Source: UBA6623 sp965226435 (GTDB lineage: Bacteria; Acidobacteriota; Terriglobia; Bryobacterales; UBA6623). Taken from it: a stretch of DNA of 64,000 bases. The translations under genes and the position numbers were made by a program. Below are positions 1 to 8,159 of this stretch, piece by piece. The notes under the pieces were generated by a model. It made no database searches and was not told the DNA's origin. It was given only the letters and a program-made list of their open reading frames with translations. The stretch is taken from contig CBDDCY010000011.1 of the NCBI GenBank assembly GCA_965226435.1, forward strand, positions 620,001 through 684,000, in the 5' to 3' direction. Numbering within the stretch: the first letter of the stretch is position 1; each line of letters opens with the position of its first letter.

Positions 1-511
1 CGGTCGCATCGTCGACGAAGTTCATCAGGCAACCTTTCCGCCCGCGCGCTTCGAGCCACTCGTGGTGCGAACCGTCGACCTGGATCAGCTCGCCCAAGTG
101 CGCTTTACGCCGCCGCCGCGAGCGATGCGGCCGGCGCTTGCGGCGGCGGCTCCACAGGCCCTCGGCGAGCATCCAGAGCCGCAGTGTTCGCACCGATAGT
201 TTCAGATCGTGGTCTGTCCACAAATGCTCGGCCGCCAGCGTCGGCCCGAAGCGCTCGTGCGGCTCGCCGGAGTAGTGTTCGCGCACCAGTTGCAGCACTC
301 GCTTGCGAACTTCCGCCGGCTTGGCGCGGTTCGATACCCGGCCCACGTTGCCGTGCTTCAATGCTTTTGTCCCTCCCGCGCTGTAGCGCCTCCAGATCCG
401 CTTGGTCTGGCGATAACTGATATCGAGTATCCGCGCCGCCTCGCTCAGCTTCAACTCGCCTCGCTTCACCCGGCCCAGTACCTCGCCCCGTCTCAATTCC
501 TTGTCGTTCAT
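1..511 (-). CDS. ISNCY/IS1202-like DDE transposase, N-terminal part
   Basis: The first 170 codons of the transposase, identical in the translated part to the full copies. They hold the N-terminal helix-turn-helix (LSEAARILDISYRQTKRI) and the start of the DDE domain with the first catalytic Asp in LIQVDGSHHEW. The start is the ATG at 511, which has GGAGAGG just upstream, rather than the TTG 15 nt earlier. The gene is cut by the window edge, so whether it is intact is unknown. Confidence 0.9.
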   Translation of the reverse strand, partial: MNDKELRRGEVLGRVKRGELKLSEAARILDISYRQTKRIWRRYSAGGTKALKHGNVGRVSNRAKPAEVRKRVLQLVREHYSGEPHERFGPTLAAEHLWTDHDLKLSVRTLRLWMLAEGLWSRRRKRRPHRSRRRRKAHLGELIQVDGSHHEWLEARGRKGCLMNFVDDAT

Positions 512-607
512 CCATGTCCTCTCCAATCTAGGCTCCTCCTTCGGAGCCTTAGATTAGGGGACATTTCTATCGCCCTCTCAAGGGGACATTATCATCGCCC
601 TTCAACA
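1..607 (-). mobile_element. ISNCY/IS1202-like insertion sequence, copy 1 (5' part only)
   Basis: This is the left (transposase 5') end of the element that occurs complete at 15638-17224 and 36254-37840; the rest lies beyond the window start. Its outer end at 607 is the same inverted repeat that begins TGTTGAAGG in the other copies. The adjoining chromosomal sequence from 608 continues the reading frame of an NADH dehydrogenase, so the element sits inside that gene. The target duplication cannot be checked because the other end is not in the window. Confidence 0.93.
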
Positions 608-1352
608 CAAGACAAAGGGCCGTCTCGCGGTCAATCGCCGGCTCGAGGTCGAAGGCTCGGAAGGGCGCGTCTGGGCGCTGGGTGATTGCGCGGCCGTCCC
701 CATGCCGGATGGCTCATTCGCTCCACCCACCGCGCAGCATGCCGTGCGCGAAGCTCGAACCGTCGCCGAAAACATCACGGCCGCGTTGCGCGGCAATCCC
801 GCCTCGGAATTCAATTTCGCCGGACTGGGGAAACTGGGCTCGCTGGGCCACCATTCAGCGGTGGCCGAGGTGATGGGCATTCCCTTTTCGGGTCTACCCG
901 CTTGGTTGCTGTGGCGTACGATTTATTGGTCGAAGCTGCCGGGGTGGGACCGCAAATTGCGCCTGGGCCTCGACTGGGCTACCGCTTTCCTGTTTCCCGG
1001 AGACCTCGTCCAATTGCAGCTGCGGACATCCGACAACATCGTTGGAGAGCACTTCGAGCAGGGTGACGTGATCTTCGCCGAGGGCGATGTCGGCGACCGC
1101 GTGTACGTCATCACCGACGGGGAAGTTGAGGTTGTGCGCGGCGGCCGGCGGCTTGCCGTGCTCGGCCCCGGAGATTACTTCGGCGAAATGGCCATGCTCT
1201 CCGACGCTCCACGCAACGCTGAGGTCCGCGCACTCGCCGCGGTTGACCTGTTGGCCGTTGGCAAAGCGGATTTTTCGAAGCTCCTCGCCCACTTCCCCGA
1301 AATGGCGGCTCAAATCAACCGCCTTGCCGCCGGCCGCGAGAAGCGCGACTGA
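608..1352 (+). pseudogene. ndh: Type II NADH dehydrogenase with C-terminal cyclic-nucleotide-binding domain, 5' end removed by IS
   Basis: The frame is open from the IS border. The first part matches the C-terminal half of NDH-2 flavoproteins: the FAD-site motif GDCAAVP, then PPTAQHAVREA, then the membrane-association region with RKLRLGLDW. These enzymes pass electrons from NADH to quinone without pumping protons. From about residue 140 of the fragment a cyclic-nucleotide-binding domain follows (GDVIFAEGDVGDRVYVI, then FGEMAMLSDAPRNAEV), ending at 1352. The NADH-binding N-terminal half should lie beyond the IS, outside the window. An internal ATG at 702 could start a stub, but that would lack both Rossmann folds. 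The fusion suggests ligand control or a targeting role; that is inference. Confidence 0.85.
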
Positions 1353-1353
1353 C

Positions 1354-1626
1354 CCGAAACTTCAAATTTCGCGCGCCCCGGAGATTCACGACCGCTGCAA
1401 ATAGATCGGACTTTCACCCACCCGAGCCGAGCCGCCGCGGGGCTGTGAAAAATTGGGGACTGTGCCGAGCGCCGACCGGATAAGCTCCATAAAATCAATA
1501 ATTTCGTCTGGCGCGAAGTGGACTGTCCCCCATTTTTTCACAGCCCCCGCGGCGGCGCGGTCCCGGCGAACCCTTCGACCAAGTTTCTCCCCTGAACGAT
1601 CCGGCGACGCCGGTGGCGCCACTAGC
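1354..1626. repeat. Long intergenic repeat, copy A, with a nested palindromic insert
   Basis: The flanks of this segment match 59398-59580 closely over about 180 bp, including GATCGGACTTTCACCCACCC and AACCCTTCGACCAAGTTTCT. Copy A differs by carrying an extra block of about 110 bp (1437-1550) at the tip of the GC-rich hairpin that copy B has intact. The segment fills most of the gap between ndh and the next gene. No coding potential was seen. Confidence 0.75.
1437..1550. mobile_element. MITE/REP-like palindromic element
   Basis: The two ends are near-perfect inverted repeats: GCGGGGCTGTGAAAAA at the left and its complement, ending CACAGCCCCCGC, at the right, with GGGGACTGT/GACTGTCCCC just inside. 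No reading frame is present. The repeat copy at 59398-59580 lacks this block, so it behaves as an insertion. A related half element lies at 7717-7768. Its ends resemble non-autonomous REP/MITE elements; the mobilising transposase is not identifiable here. Confidence 0.6.
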
Positions 1627-1745
1627 GGGCTGTCTCTTCGGCGGCCTGCTCTGAATCGCGTATTCGTGGCCGCCGTCAAGGCGCTTGAAAGCAAATATGT
1701 GCCGAGAATTAGCGAAGAGTAAGGGCGCCCGTCCGCTGTTGCGAT

Positions 1746-1967
1746 TCAGCCTGTTCCCGCCAATCGTTTGTAGCCCTTAATAAAAGCGTTTTGAAAATCC
1801 CATGTGCCGGGCAGATCGTTCGGAGGGTACTCTTCGTAGGCCACCATGAAAGCGCCGCCCCGCATTAAGGCGCGCCATTCAATACGAGGCCCAAACTTCG
1901 CGAAGTCGGGGAATTGTTCCAGCGCCGCCTCTAAGGCTTGCCGGGAAAGTGCGGCATCGATTTCCAA
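1746..1967 (-). CDS. Small hypothetical protein (73 aa)
   Basis: I do not recognise a family. The start chosen is a TTG at 1967, because GAGGAGG stands 6 nt upstream on the minus strand; no better start lies in a sensible place. The product is a soluble, mixed-charge protein with aromatic residues near the end (YEEYPPNDLPGTWDFQNAF), which looks like a real protein rather than a GC-rich shadow frame. It is divergent from chdC. Confidence 0.5.
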   Translation of the reverse strand: MEIDAALSRQALEAALEQFPDFAKFGPRIEWRALMRGGAFMVAYEEYPPNDLPGTWDFQNAFIKGYKRLAGTG

Positions 1968-2077
1968 TATCGGCCTCCTCGTTGATTGTAGAGGCAACGT
2001 TTCACTCGGGATTGAACCGGGAAGGGAGTCTACTCTCCCGCAAGGGCTTTGCCCCGTCCCGCCGCAATCTCTGCATA

Positions 2078-2986
2078 ATGAAGATTCCACCCATGAAAGA
2101 ACCCAACGCCGCTCAACCCGCTCATCCCGGACGTCGCGCCGCCGGACCGATGCCGCCGCCGGCCGTCCCCTTGACGCTCGACGGCTCGGCTCTGCTGCAC
2201 CAGATGTTCCGTATCCGCCGGCCCGCCTGGAAGGCCCTTGACGCCGACCGCCGGCACGAGATCGCCGACGAAGCCGCCGCCGTACTTATCGAAATGGAAG
2301 GCTGCGAAGAAGGCGGCAGTGCGTTGTTTTCCGAGCTCGGCCACAAAGGCGACCTGATCCTCGTCCATTTCAGGAAAACGTTCGATGAAGCCAACCGGGC
2401 GGAGCTGCGGCTTTCGCAACTCGCCCTGGCCGACTATCTCGAGCCGACCACATCCTACGTTTCGATCGTCGAGCTTGGGCTTTACGAGGCATCCGTCCAA
2501 CTCTACGAATCGCTCGTCGAGCAAGGCGTCGAGCCGGGTAGCGAGGAGTGGCTCAAAGCCGAGCAAGCCAAGATGCAAGAGTCCCGCCAAGCGATGGCCG
2601 GTCGCCTGTGGCCGACGGTCCCGCCGAACCGCTACCTGTGCTTCTATCCCATGGATAAAAAGCGCGGCGAAGTCAATAACTGGTACGACGTTAAGATTGC
2701 CGACCGCCGCCGCATGATGCGCGACCACGGCATGATCGGCCGCCGCTACGCGGGCAAGGTCAAGCAGATCATTTCCGGCTCGATCGGTTTCGACGATTGG
2801 GAATGGGGCGTCGATCTTTTCGCCGACGACCCGTTGGTGTTCAAGAAGCTGATCTACGAAATGCGCTTCGACGAAGCCAGCTCGCTCTATGCCCTGTTTG
2901 GAACTTTCTACCTGGGGCTGCGCTTCCCGGCTTCCGAACTCGGCCGATTCCTGGAAGGCACGCTCCCCGATTTCGAGCCCGCTTGA
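2078..2986 (+). CDS. hemQ: Coproheme decarboxylase (ChdC/HemQ, chlorite dismutase family)
   Basis: The product is expected to carry out the last step of the coproporphyrin-dependent haem pathway, oxidative decarboxylation of coproheme to haem b in the cytoplasm. Diagnostic stretches are FYPMDKKRGEVNNWYDV, holding the catalytic-Tyr region, and DHGMIGRRYAGKVKQIISGS, with the expected proximal haem His, followed by DDWEWGVDLFADDP. The core is of normal size; about 45 residues of Pro/Ala-rich sequence precede it. The start is uncertain: ATG 2078 is given, ATG 2093 is equally possible and neither has a clear ribosome-binding site. No other haem genes are adjacent. Confidence 0.9.
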   Translation: MKIPPMKEPNAAQPAHPGRRAAGPMPPPAVPLTLDGSALLHQMFRIRRPAWKALDADRRHEIADEAAAVLIEMEGCEEGGSALFSELGHKGDLILVHFRKTFDEANRAELRLSQLALADYLEPTTSYVSIVELGLYEASVQLYESLVEQGVEPGSEEWLKAEQAKMQESRQAMAGRLWPTVPPNRYLCFYPMDKKRGEVNNWYDVKIADRRRMMRDHGMIGRRYAGKVKQIISGSIGFDDWEWGVDLFADDPLVFKKLIYEMRFDEASSLYALFGTFYLGLRFPASELGRFLEGTLPDFEPA

Positions 2987-3015
2987 TTAGCGCAACCCGA
3001 GCGAAAGCCGTCGGC

Positions 3016-4191
3016 TCACGGCTCACGGCTCACGGCGGCCGGTTGGGTTTGCAGAACCGCTTGCGGCCCGTGGAAATACCCGATGCGGGCACGCACCTTC
3101 AAGGCATCGTAAGGGACCTCGACTCGGATGCGGTGATAGATGCCGCGATCGTTGAGGTTGTTGGGTCGGTAAGTCAGTAAGTACTGACTACGCAAATCTT
3201 CCCCGATTTGAATGATCGATTCCTGCAAGCCGTCCTCGGTGCGGGGGCTGTAGTCCTTGCCGCCGGTTGCTCTGGCCAAGGCTTCGAGAGGATTCTTGAA
3301 GATCAAATTCTTCGTGCCGCGTATCAGATCGATGATGATCGGGATGACGTTGCCGGTCACGTCCACTCGGCTTTGCCGCATCGTGGTCGGCGTGGAAACC
3401 TGGCCCGGTGCGACGGGCCGCGCCTGGACGCCGGGGGGAAACGGGTCGCGGATGGGCTGTTGCCCCCGCAACACGCGCGCCGACAAGGTGGAGATCCGCA
3501 CCGCGTAGACCATGATGTTCTCGAGTTGGGCCGTCCGCAGCACCTCACCCATGCTGACTTCGCTGCCGTTGTTTTGGGACTCCGAGAGCACGACAACGAT
3601 TTTGCGGTGACTTGCCGGCCGCCGCCGCAACAGGCGAATACCCTCGTAAACCGCGTCGGCCAGGTGTACCGCGCTACTGCCGATCGAGATCTTCTTGAGT
3701 GCTTTGTCGATCTTGTCTGTGTCGTTGGTGAAGTCCTGCATCAATCGCACGCGACTGTCGAAGGCGATCAGAGCCCCTTCGCCGAAGCGGCCGAGCACCA
3801 TGTCGGTGAACAGCACAGCCGTCTTTTTGACATCCGGCAGGATGGCCTCGATGCGGTCGCTCGACTGAACGCAGATGACCATTGAGATCGGCAGAAAACT
3901 CACCTGGAAGCTGTCGATCTTCTGCTCGCTGTCGTTGTCGAAGATCTTGAAGTCGTAAGCTTCCAGCGCGGTGACGTATTCTCCCTTGGGACCGGTGATC
4001 GTGACCGGCACCGTGACGACTTCGACCCCGGAGACAAAGGTCGGGCGGTCCTCGACGGTAAGGACTTTCGTCTCATCCGCGGCGGATTCGGTTTGCGCCC
4101 GCGCGGTCGAAACGGCAAGCAAAAAGGCCGCCGGCAAGACAAGGGCCGTCAAGACGAGGCGGAACGTACGGATTTTCGAGGGCGGGTTCAT
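3016..4191 (-). CDS. Secreted VWFA-type protein of the acidobacterial family
   Basis: A 391-residue protein with an N-terminal signal peptide (LVLTALVLPAAFLLAVSTARA) and a von Willebrand A-like domain. The layout matches the VWFA-related family abundant in Acidobacteriota: an early VEVVTVPVTITGPKGEYV strand pair, the A domain, and a late YLLTYRPNN...YHRIRVEV ending. The metal-binding DxSxS is absent: the equivalent place reads VICVQSSDR, so classical MIDAS binding seems lost or altered. It is presumably exported; its partner is unknown. It stands alone, with about 60 nt to moaC, on the same strand. Confidence 0.85.
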   Translation of the reverse strand: MNPPSKIRTFRLVLTALVLPAAFLLAVSTARAQTESAADETKVLTVEDRPTFVSGVEVVTVPVTITGPKGEYVTALEAYDFKIFDNDSEQKIDSFQVSFLPISMVICVQSSDRIEAILPDVKKTAVLFTDMVLGRFGEGALIAFDSRVRLMQDFTNDTDKIDKALKKISIGSSAVHLADAVYEGIRLLRRRPASHRKIVVVLSESQNNGSEVSMGEVLRTAQLENIMVYAVRISTLSARVLRGQQPIRDPFPPGVQARPVAPGQVSTPTTMRQSRVDVTGNVIPIIIDLIRGTKNLIFKNPLEALARATGGKDYSPRTEDGLQESIIQIGEDLRSQYLLTYRPNNLNDRGIYHRIRVEVPYDALKVRARIGYFHGPQAVLQTQPAAVSREP

Positions 4192-4250
4192 GGGGTGTTG
4201 ACTCGGTCCGGGCTCCGAGGGTATCTAGATCTACAGTACGCATCAACCGC

Positions 4251-4724
4251 TCAGCCGGTTGCCGATCGGATATAGGTTCCGCTCTTTCCTCCGGTCTTCT
4301 CGAGCAAATAGACGTCGCTGATTTCGATCGATTTGTCGAGCGCCTTGGTCATGTCGTAGACCGTCAGCGCCGCGACCGCGGCCGCTGTCAGCGCTTCCAT
4401 TTCCGCGCCGGTCGGCCCGGTCGTGACAACCGCGGTTTCAATGTCGATTCCCTCATCGACCGGCGAGATGCGTACATCGACGTTGGCGAGCATCAACGGA
4501 TGGCAGAGCGGAATCAGTTCGGATGTTTTCTTGGCCGCGCTGATGCCGGCGATGCGCGCGATTTCCAGTGGGTTCCCTTTGGGGTTGTTCGGCAACTCAG
4601 CGATCACTTCGGGCGACAATTTGACGAAGGCATGAGCGCGGGCGGTGCGGCGCGTGTCGGGTTTGCCGCTGACGTCCACCATGTGGATCTCGCCGGCGTC
4701 ATCGAAATGCGAAAGCCTGCTCAT
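4251..4724 (-). CDS. moaC: Cyclic pyranopterin monophosphate synthase MoaC
   Basis: The family makes cyclic pyranopterin monophosphate from the MoaA product in molybdenum cofactor synthesis. The protein is full length (157 aa) and carries the conserved HMVDVSGK, LIPLCHP, TGAEMEALTA and YDMTKALDK segments. It is the downstream gene of a two-gene unit: its ATG shares one base with the stop codon of moeA (TAATG), a typical arrangement for translational coupling. Confidence 0.97.
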   Translation of the reverse strand: MSRLSHFDDAGEIHMVDVSGKPDTRRTARAHAFVKLSPEVIAELPNNPKGNPLEIARIAGISAAKKTSELIPLCHPLMLANVDVRISPVDEGIDIETAVVTTGPTGAEMEALTAAAVAALTVYDMTKALDKSIEISDVYLLEKTGGKSGTYIRSATG

Positions 4725-5954
4725 TAGGGTAAAGCGTTGGGCAAAACGTCAATCCAGTCGCCGGCCGCCCAGGCTTCTCGTTCGGGCGTGGCGACGAGGA
4801 AACAGTTCGAGCGCGCCAAAGCGACCAAGTCGCCCGACCCTTGCCATTTTACCCGATCAACCGTCGCTTCCCCATAGTCCCCTTCCACCCGCGCCGGCAG
4901 AAAACGAGTCAGGACGGGCTTATGCGTGAAATCGGAGCGCAATCGGGCTCGGACGAAAGGAAGGGGCGATTTGGATCTTCCCGCCAGCCGGTGGACGGCG
5001 ATCGAGGCGAAAACCTCAAAGGTCACCATCGTCGAGATGGGGTTGCCGGGCAAGCCGAAGACCGGGACCGACCCTACCTGTCCGAAGACCAGCGGCTTGC
5101 CGGGTTGGATTTTCACCTGCGTAAAAAAGAATTCGGCTTTCAGGTCGGCCAGCACCTGTTCGACGAAATCGTACTTCCCCATCGAGACGCCGCCGGAAAG
5201 CAGCAAGAGGTCGGATTCGAGACCCCGCGCTACCAGCTCGCCGGTACGGTCGAGACGATCCGGGGCGATCGGCAAGATTCGGGGCTCGCCGCCGAGCCGG
5301 CGGACCTGAGTCGCGAGCGAATAGGCGTTCGAGTTGCGGATCTGGAAGGGTTCGGGAGTTCGGTCAAGCTCGACCACTTCGTCGCCGGTCGAAAGAATCG
5401 CGACACGAGGCTTGCGGTAGACCTCTACTCGGCCGTGGCCCGTCGAGGCCAAGAGAGCGATTTGCGGGTAGTCGATGGGCGTGCCGGGCTCGAGGACAAG
5501 AGCCCCGGCCTTCGTCTCGCTACCGCGATAGATCAGGTTCTTCCCCGCCGGTACACCACTTTGGAGCGTGACCGAGTCGCCGTCACGCTCGGAGTCTTCC
5601 CACATCACCACGGAGTCGGCGCCCTCGGGCCCCGGCGCGCCGGTCATGATTTCGACGGTTTCTCCCGGTTGCAATGTGAAACGGGAAGGTTCACCGGCGC
5701 GGGTTTGGCCAATGACGCGGAGGCGCGCGGGCGGATTCGCTACATCCGAAGCCGCCACGGCGAAACCGTCGCGGGCCGAGCGGTTGAAGGGCGGGTAGTC
5801 GCGGTCGGCGCGAATTTCAGCGGCCAACACGCGGCCGAGAGCATCTTCGAGCGAAACCGTCTCGGTCGGCGGCGCGAAAAAAACACGCGCGGCGCGCCAT
5901 CTTATCGGTGACGACCTGACGGGCTTCGGCGAAGGGAAGAGCAGGTGCGAACAT
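4724..5954 (-). pseudogene. moeA: Molybdopterin molybdenumtransferase MoeA, with a +1 frameshift near the N-terminus
   Basis: MoeA inserts molybdate into adenylated molybdopterin. From codon GTG 5830 onward the frame encodes a normal MoeA (YPPFNRSARDGFAV, GETVEIMTGAP, LSTGDEVV, LLLSGGVSMGKYDFV, FGLPGNP). The expected N-terminal helix lies in another frame, starting ATG 5954 (FAEARQVVTDKMARRA). The two frames join at a run of seven T on the coding strand (5877-5883); one T fewer would give ...RRACFFAPPTETVSLEDALG, a proper MoeA start. It is therefore an inactivating indel, a sequencing or assembly error in a homopolymer, or a slippage site. Translation from 5830 would lack about 41 residues. 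Confidence 0.85.
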
Positions 5955-6131
5955 TGTGTTCAATCCGAGGGGGCTTCAATCTTTTGGGGATTGTAGCAGG
6001 CGCGCAACGAGGCCGAGCGAGGTCCCGCGGTTTCGCTTCGCCTACCGCGGTTCGTCCCCGGCCGGCCGCGCCGATCGAGTTAAGAAGAGCGTCAAACCAA
6101 AGGTTCTCGCGAAGCGGAAAGCGCGCCGCCC

Positions 6132-7583
6132 TCAAGCCGCTTGATTGTCGTAGCGGCGTTGCTTGACGAAGCGTTGCCGCTTGGCCCGCAGGGAAAGGTA
6201 CTCGCGGGCCTCCTTGTAGAGCCGGCGCCGCTCCTTGCGGTTAAAGATGGCTTTGCGCACGATCCGCCAAGCTACCCGCGGCCGGAAGTAATACTCGTCG
6301 TAGAAGCGCTCGACCCAATGCATGATCTCGGCTTGATCGAGATCCCCGTAGATGATGTTCGGCAGTTGGTGGCCGCCCTCGTCGGTCATGCTGTCGGTCG
6401 TGATCAAGCGATTGGATTCGACGTACTCGTAAAACTCCGTGCCCGGATAGGGGTGAGCCACCGAAACTTGAATTGTCTCGTTGTCCATTCTCTTGGCGAA
6501 GTCGATCGTGCGGCGGATCGACTCGCGCGTCTCGCCCGGCAACCCGACAATGTAGTCACCGTGAACGACCAGCCCTAGTTTCTTGCAGTTCTTCGTGAAC
6601 CGTTCGGCCTGCTCGATGGTCGCGCCCTTCTTGATGTTCTTAAGGATTTGCGGGTCGCCCGACTCGTAACCAACGACCAGCAGCCGGCAGCCGGCGTCCT
6701 TCATGGCCTTGAGCGTCTCGTAGTCAACCGTAACGCGCGACGTGCAGGACCAAGTAAAGTTCAGCGGCTTGAGCTTCTCGCACAGCTCGATCACCCGCGA
6801 CTTGCGAATGTTGAAGGTGTCGTCGTCGAAGAAGATCTCGCGCAACCCCGAGAAATTGTCGAGCGTCCATTGGACCTCCGCCGCGACATCCTCGGCCGAC
6901 CGCGTGCGCCAGCGGTGTCCCGAGAGCGTCTGCGGCCACAGGCAAAACGTACACAGCGCCGGGCAGCCGCGCTCCGTGTAAAAGGCCAAGTAGGGGTGCA
7001 GCAGGAAAGGGACGTTATAGCGGCTGATATCGAGGTCGCGTTTGTAAGTCTTTGTCACCCAAGGCAGCTCGTCGAGATTCTCGATCTCGGGCGCCTGCGA
7101 GTTGTGGACAAAGCCGCCGTCATCGCGGTAGCTGACGCTCGGAATCTCTTTCAGCGCTTTGCCGTTGGCGAAGTCGACCACGGCCTGATCGAATTCCTTG
7201 CGGACAATGAAATCGATCGCCGGCGAGGCCTCCAGGCTGGGCTCGGGCAGCGCGCTCACATGAGGGCCCACGAAACAGATCTTGAGATCGGGGCTGACCT
7301 GTTTCATGCGCTCGGCCAGCAAGGTGTCGTTTTCGAATCCCGGCGTTGACGTAAACAGCACAAGGAAGTCGAAATCCTTCACCATCTCGATTGTCTGCTC
7401 CGGCGTGATCTTATGCGGAGGAGCGTCAACGACCTTGCTGTCGGGCAGCATTCCGGCCGGGTAGCACAGCCAGACGGGATACCAATAGGACTCGATCTCT
7501 CGCGTGGCGGGCCAGCGGGAGCTCGCGCCGCCGTCAAAGTTTTCAAAAGATGGAGGATTGAGAAAAAGGGTTCTGTGCGCCAT
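6132..7583 (-). CDS. hpnJ: Hopanoid biosynthesis B12-binding radical SAM protein HpnJ
   Basis: HpnJ makes the cyclitol-ether side chain of composite hopanoids by ring contraction. The N-terminus (TLFLNPPSFENFDGGASSRW...IESYWYPVWLCYPA) is characteristic of HpnJ. The cobalamin-binding-like domain (about residues 1-150) is followed by a radical SAM domain with the cluster motif CPALCTFC near residue 215, and the FFDDDTFN, CTSRVTVD and GLPGETRESI segments. It has the typical length (483 aa). No other hopanoid genes lie nearby, so it is an isolated pathway member here. It lies head to head with a 1.9-kb repeat region. Confidence 0.88.
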   Translation of the reverse strand: MAHRTLFLNPPSFENFDGGASSRWPATREIESYWYPVWLCYPAGMLPDSKVVDAPPHKITPEQTIEMVKDFDFLVLFTSTPGFENDTLLAERMKQVSPDLKICFVGPHVSALPEPSLEASPAIDFIVRKEFDQAVVDFANGKALKEIPSVSYRDDGGFVHNSQAPEIENLDELPWVTKTYKRDLDISRYNVPFLLHPYLAFYTERGCPALCTFCLWPQTLSGHRWRTRSAEDVAAEVQWTLDNFSGLREIFFDDDTFNIRKSRVIELCEKLKPLNFTWSCTSRVTVDYETLKAMKDAGCRLLVVGYESGDPQILKNIKKGATIEQAERFTKNCKKLGLVVHGDYIVGLPGETRESIRRTIDFAKRMDNETIQVSVAHPYPGTEFYEYVESNRLITTDSMTDEGGHQLPNIIYGDLDQAEIMHWVERFYDEYYFRPRVAWRIVRKAIFNRKERRRLYKEAREYLSLRAKRQRFVKQRRYDNQAA

Positions 7584-7716
7584 GGGCCCGCCGAGAAGTC
7601 AGAATACCAGATCCCCACCACCGATCGAGGAAGTGGATTGCGTACGCGCCGGCCGGGCGCAAGAGAAGCCTGTTCAACCGCCATGGAGATCGGTTTGACA
7701 GCACCGCTAAGATGAG

Positions 7717-7768
7717 GAGCTGTGAAGAAATGCGGACTGTCCCGAGCGCCTACCGAATAAGTTCCATT
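7717..7768 (+). repeat. Half copy of the MITE-like element
   Basis: This stretch aligns with the left arm of the element at 1437-1550: GCTGTGAAGAAATGCGGACT here against GCTGTGAAAAATTGGGGACT there, followed in both by CCGAGCGCC and ATAAG[C/T]TCCAT. The right arm is missing. It is a diverged, truncated relic. Confidence 0.6.
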
Positions 7769-7800
7769 GGATCGCCAAACTTGGGAGGTGCACGGAGTAA

Positions 7801-7964
7801 ACTCCTCCGAAAATAGGTCCAACGATGTCGAACCCGCCTGACGTGGCGCACGCATTCTTGCGTGCCGTACCGGCATTCGTGCCGGTATGTCTTCTCCGAA
7901 AACGCCCCGACCAAAGCGAGTTTTCATGGCGGGATATATGAATGCCCCGCGTTCAGAGAAACGG
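7801..7964 (+). ncRNA. Covarying two-hairpin element, unit 1 (candidate structured RNA or repeat)
   Basis: The unit starts ACTCCTCCGAAAAT and carries two adjacent hairpins. The first, 7845-7866, has arms GGC..ACGCA/TGCGTGCC. The second, 7868-7887, has an 8-bp stem TACCGGCA/TGCCGGTA around a TTCG loop. The motif CTCCGAAAA occurs again after the hairpins. Unit 2, 164 bp on, keeps the frame sequences while both stems differ by compensatory changes. Strand is a guess and transcription is unproven. Confidence 0.45.
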
Positions 7965-8128
7965 ACTCTTCCGAAAATCGACCCGGATCTTTTCGATACC
8001 GAACCTCTCCGACGTGGCGCGCGCCTCCAGGCGAGCCGTGTCGCCATTCCTGGCGACATCTTTTCTCCTGAAAATGAGTCCGATCGATGGCGGCATGTTT
8101 CCCTTGAGAATCTGTTCACCATCTGCCC
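7965..8128 (+). ncRNA. Covarying two-hairpin element, unit 2 (candidate structured RNA or repeat)
   Basis: Begins ACTCTTCCGAAAAT, matching unit 1. The first hairpin has arms GGC..CGCCT/AGGCG.GCC (about 8015-8037). The second, 8039-8058, has an 8-bp stem TGTCGCCA/TGGCGACA around TTCC. Three base pairs of the second stem and four of the first differ from unit 1 on both sides at once, so pairing is kept while sequence is not. No protein family or known RNA class is recognised. Confidence 0.45.
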
Positions 8129-8159
8129 GGTATGATCTGTTCACCATCCACCTCCGGCA

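Noticed and set aside
7840..7890. tRNA or tmRNA remnant at the paired hairpins
   Set aside because: There is no T-arm motif, no anticodon arm and no CCA end; the two hairpins do not fit a cloverleaf.
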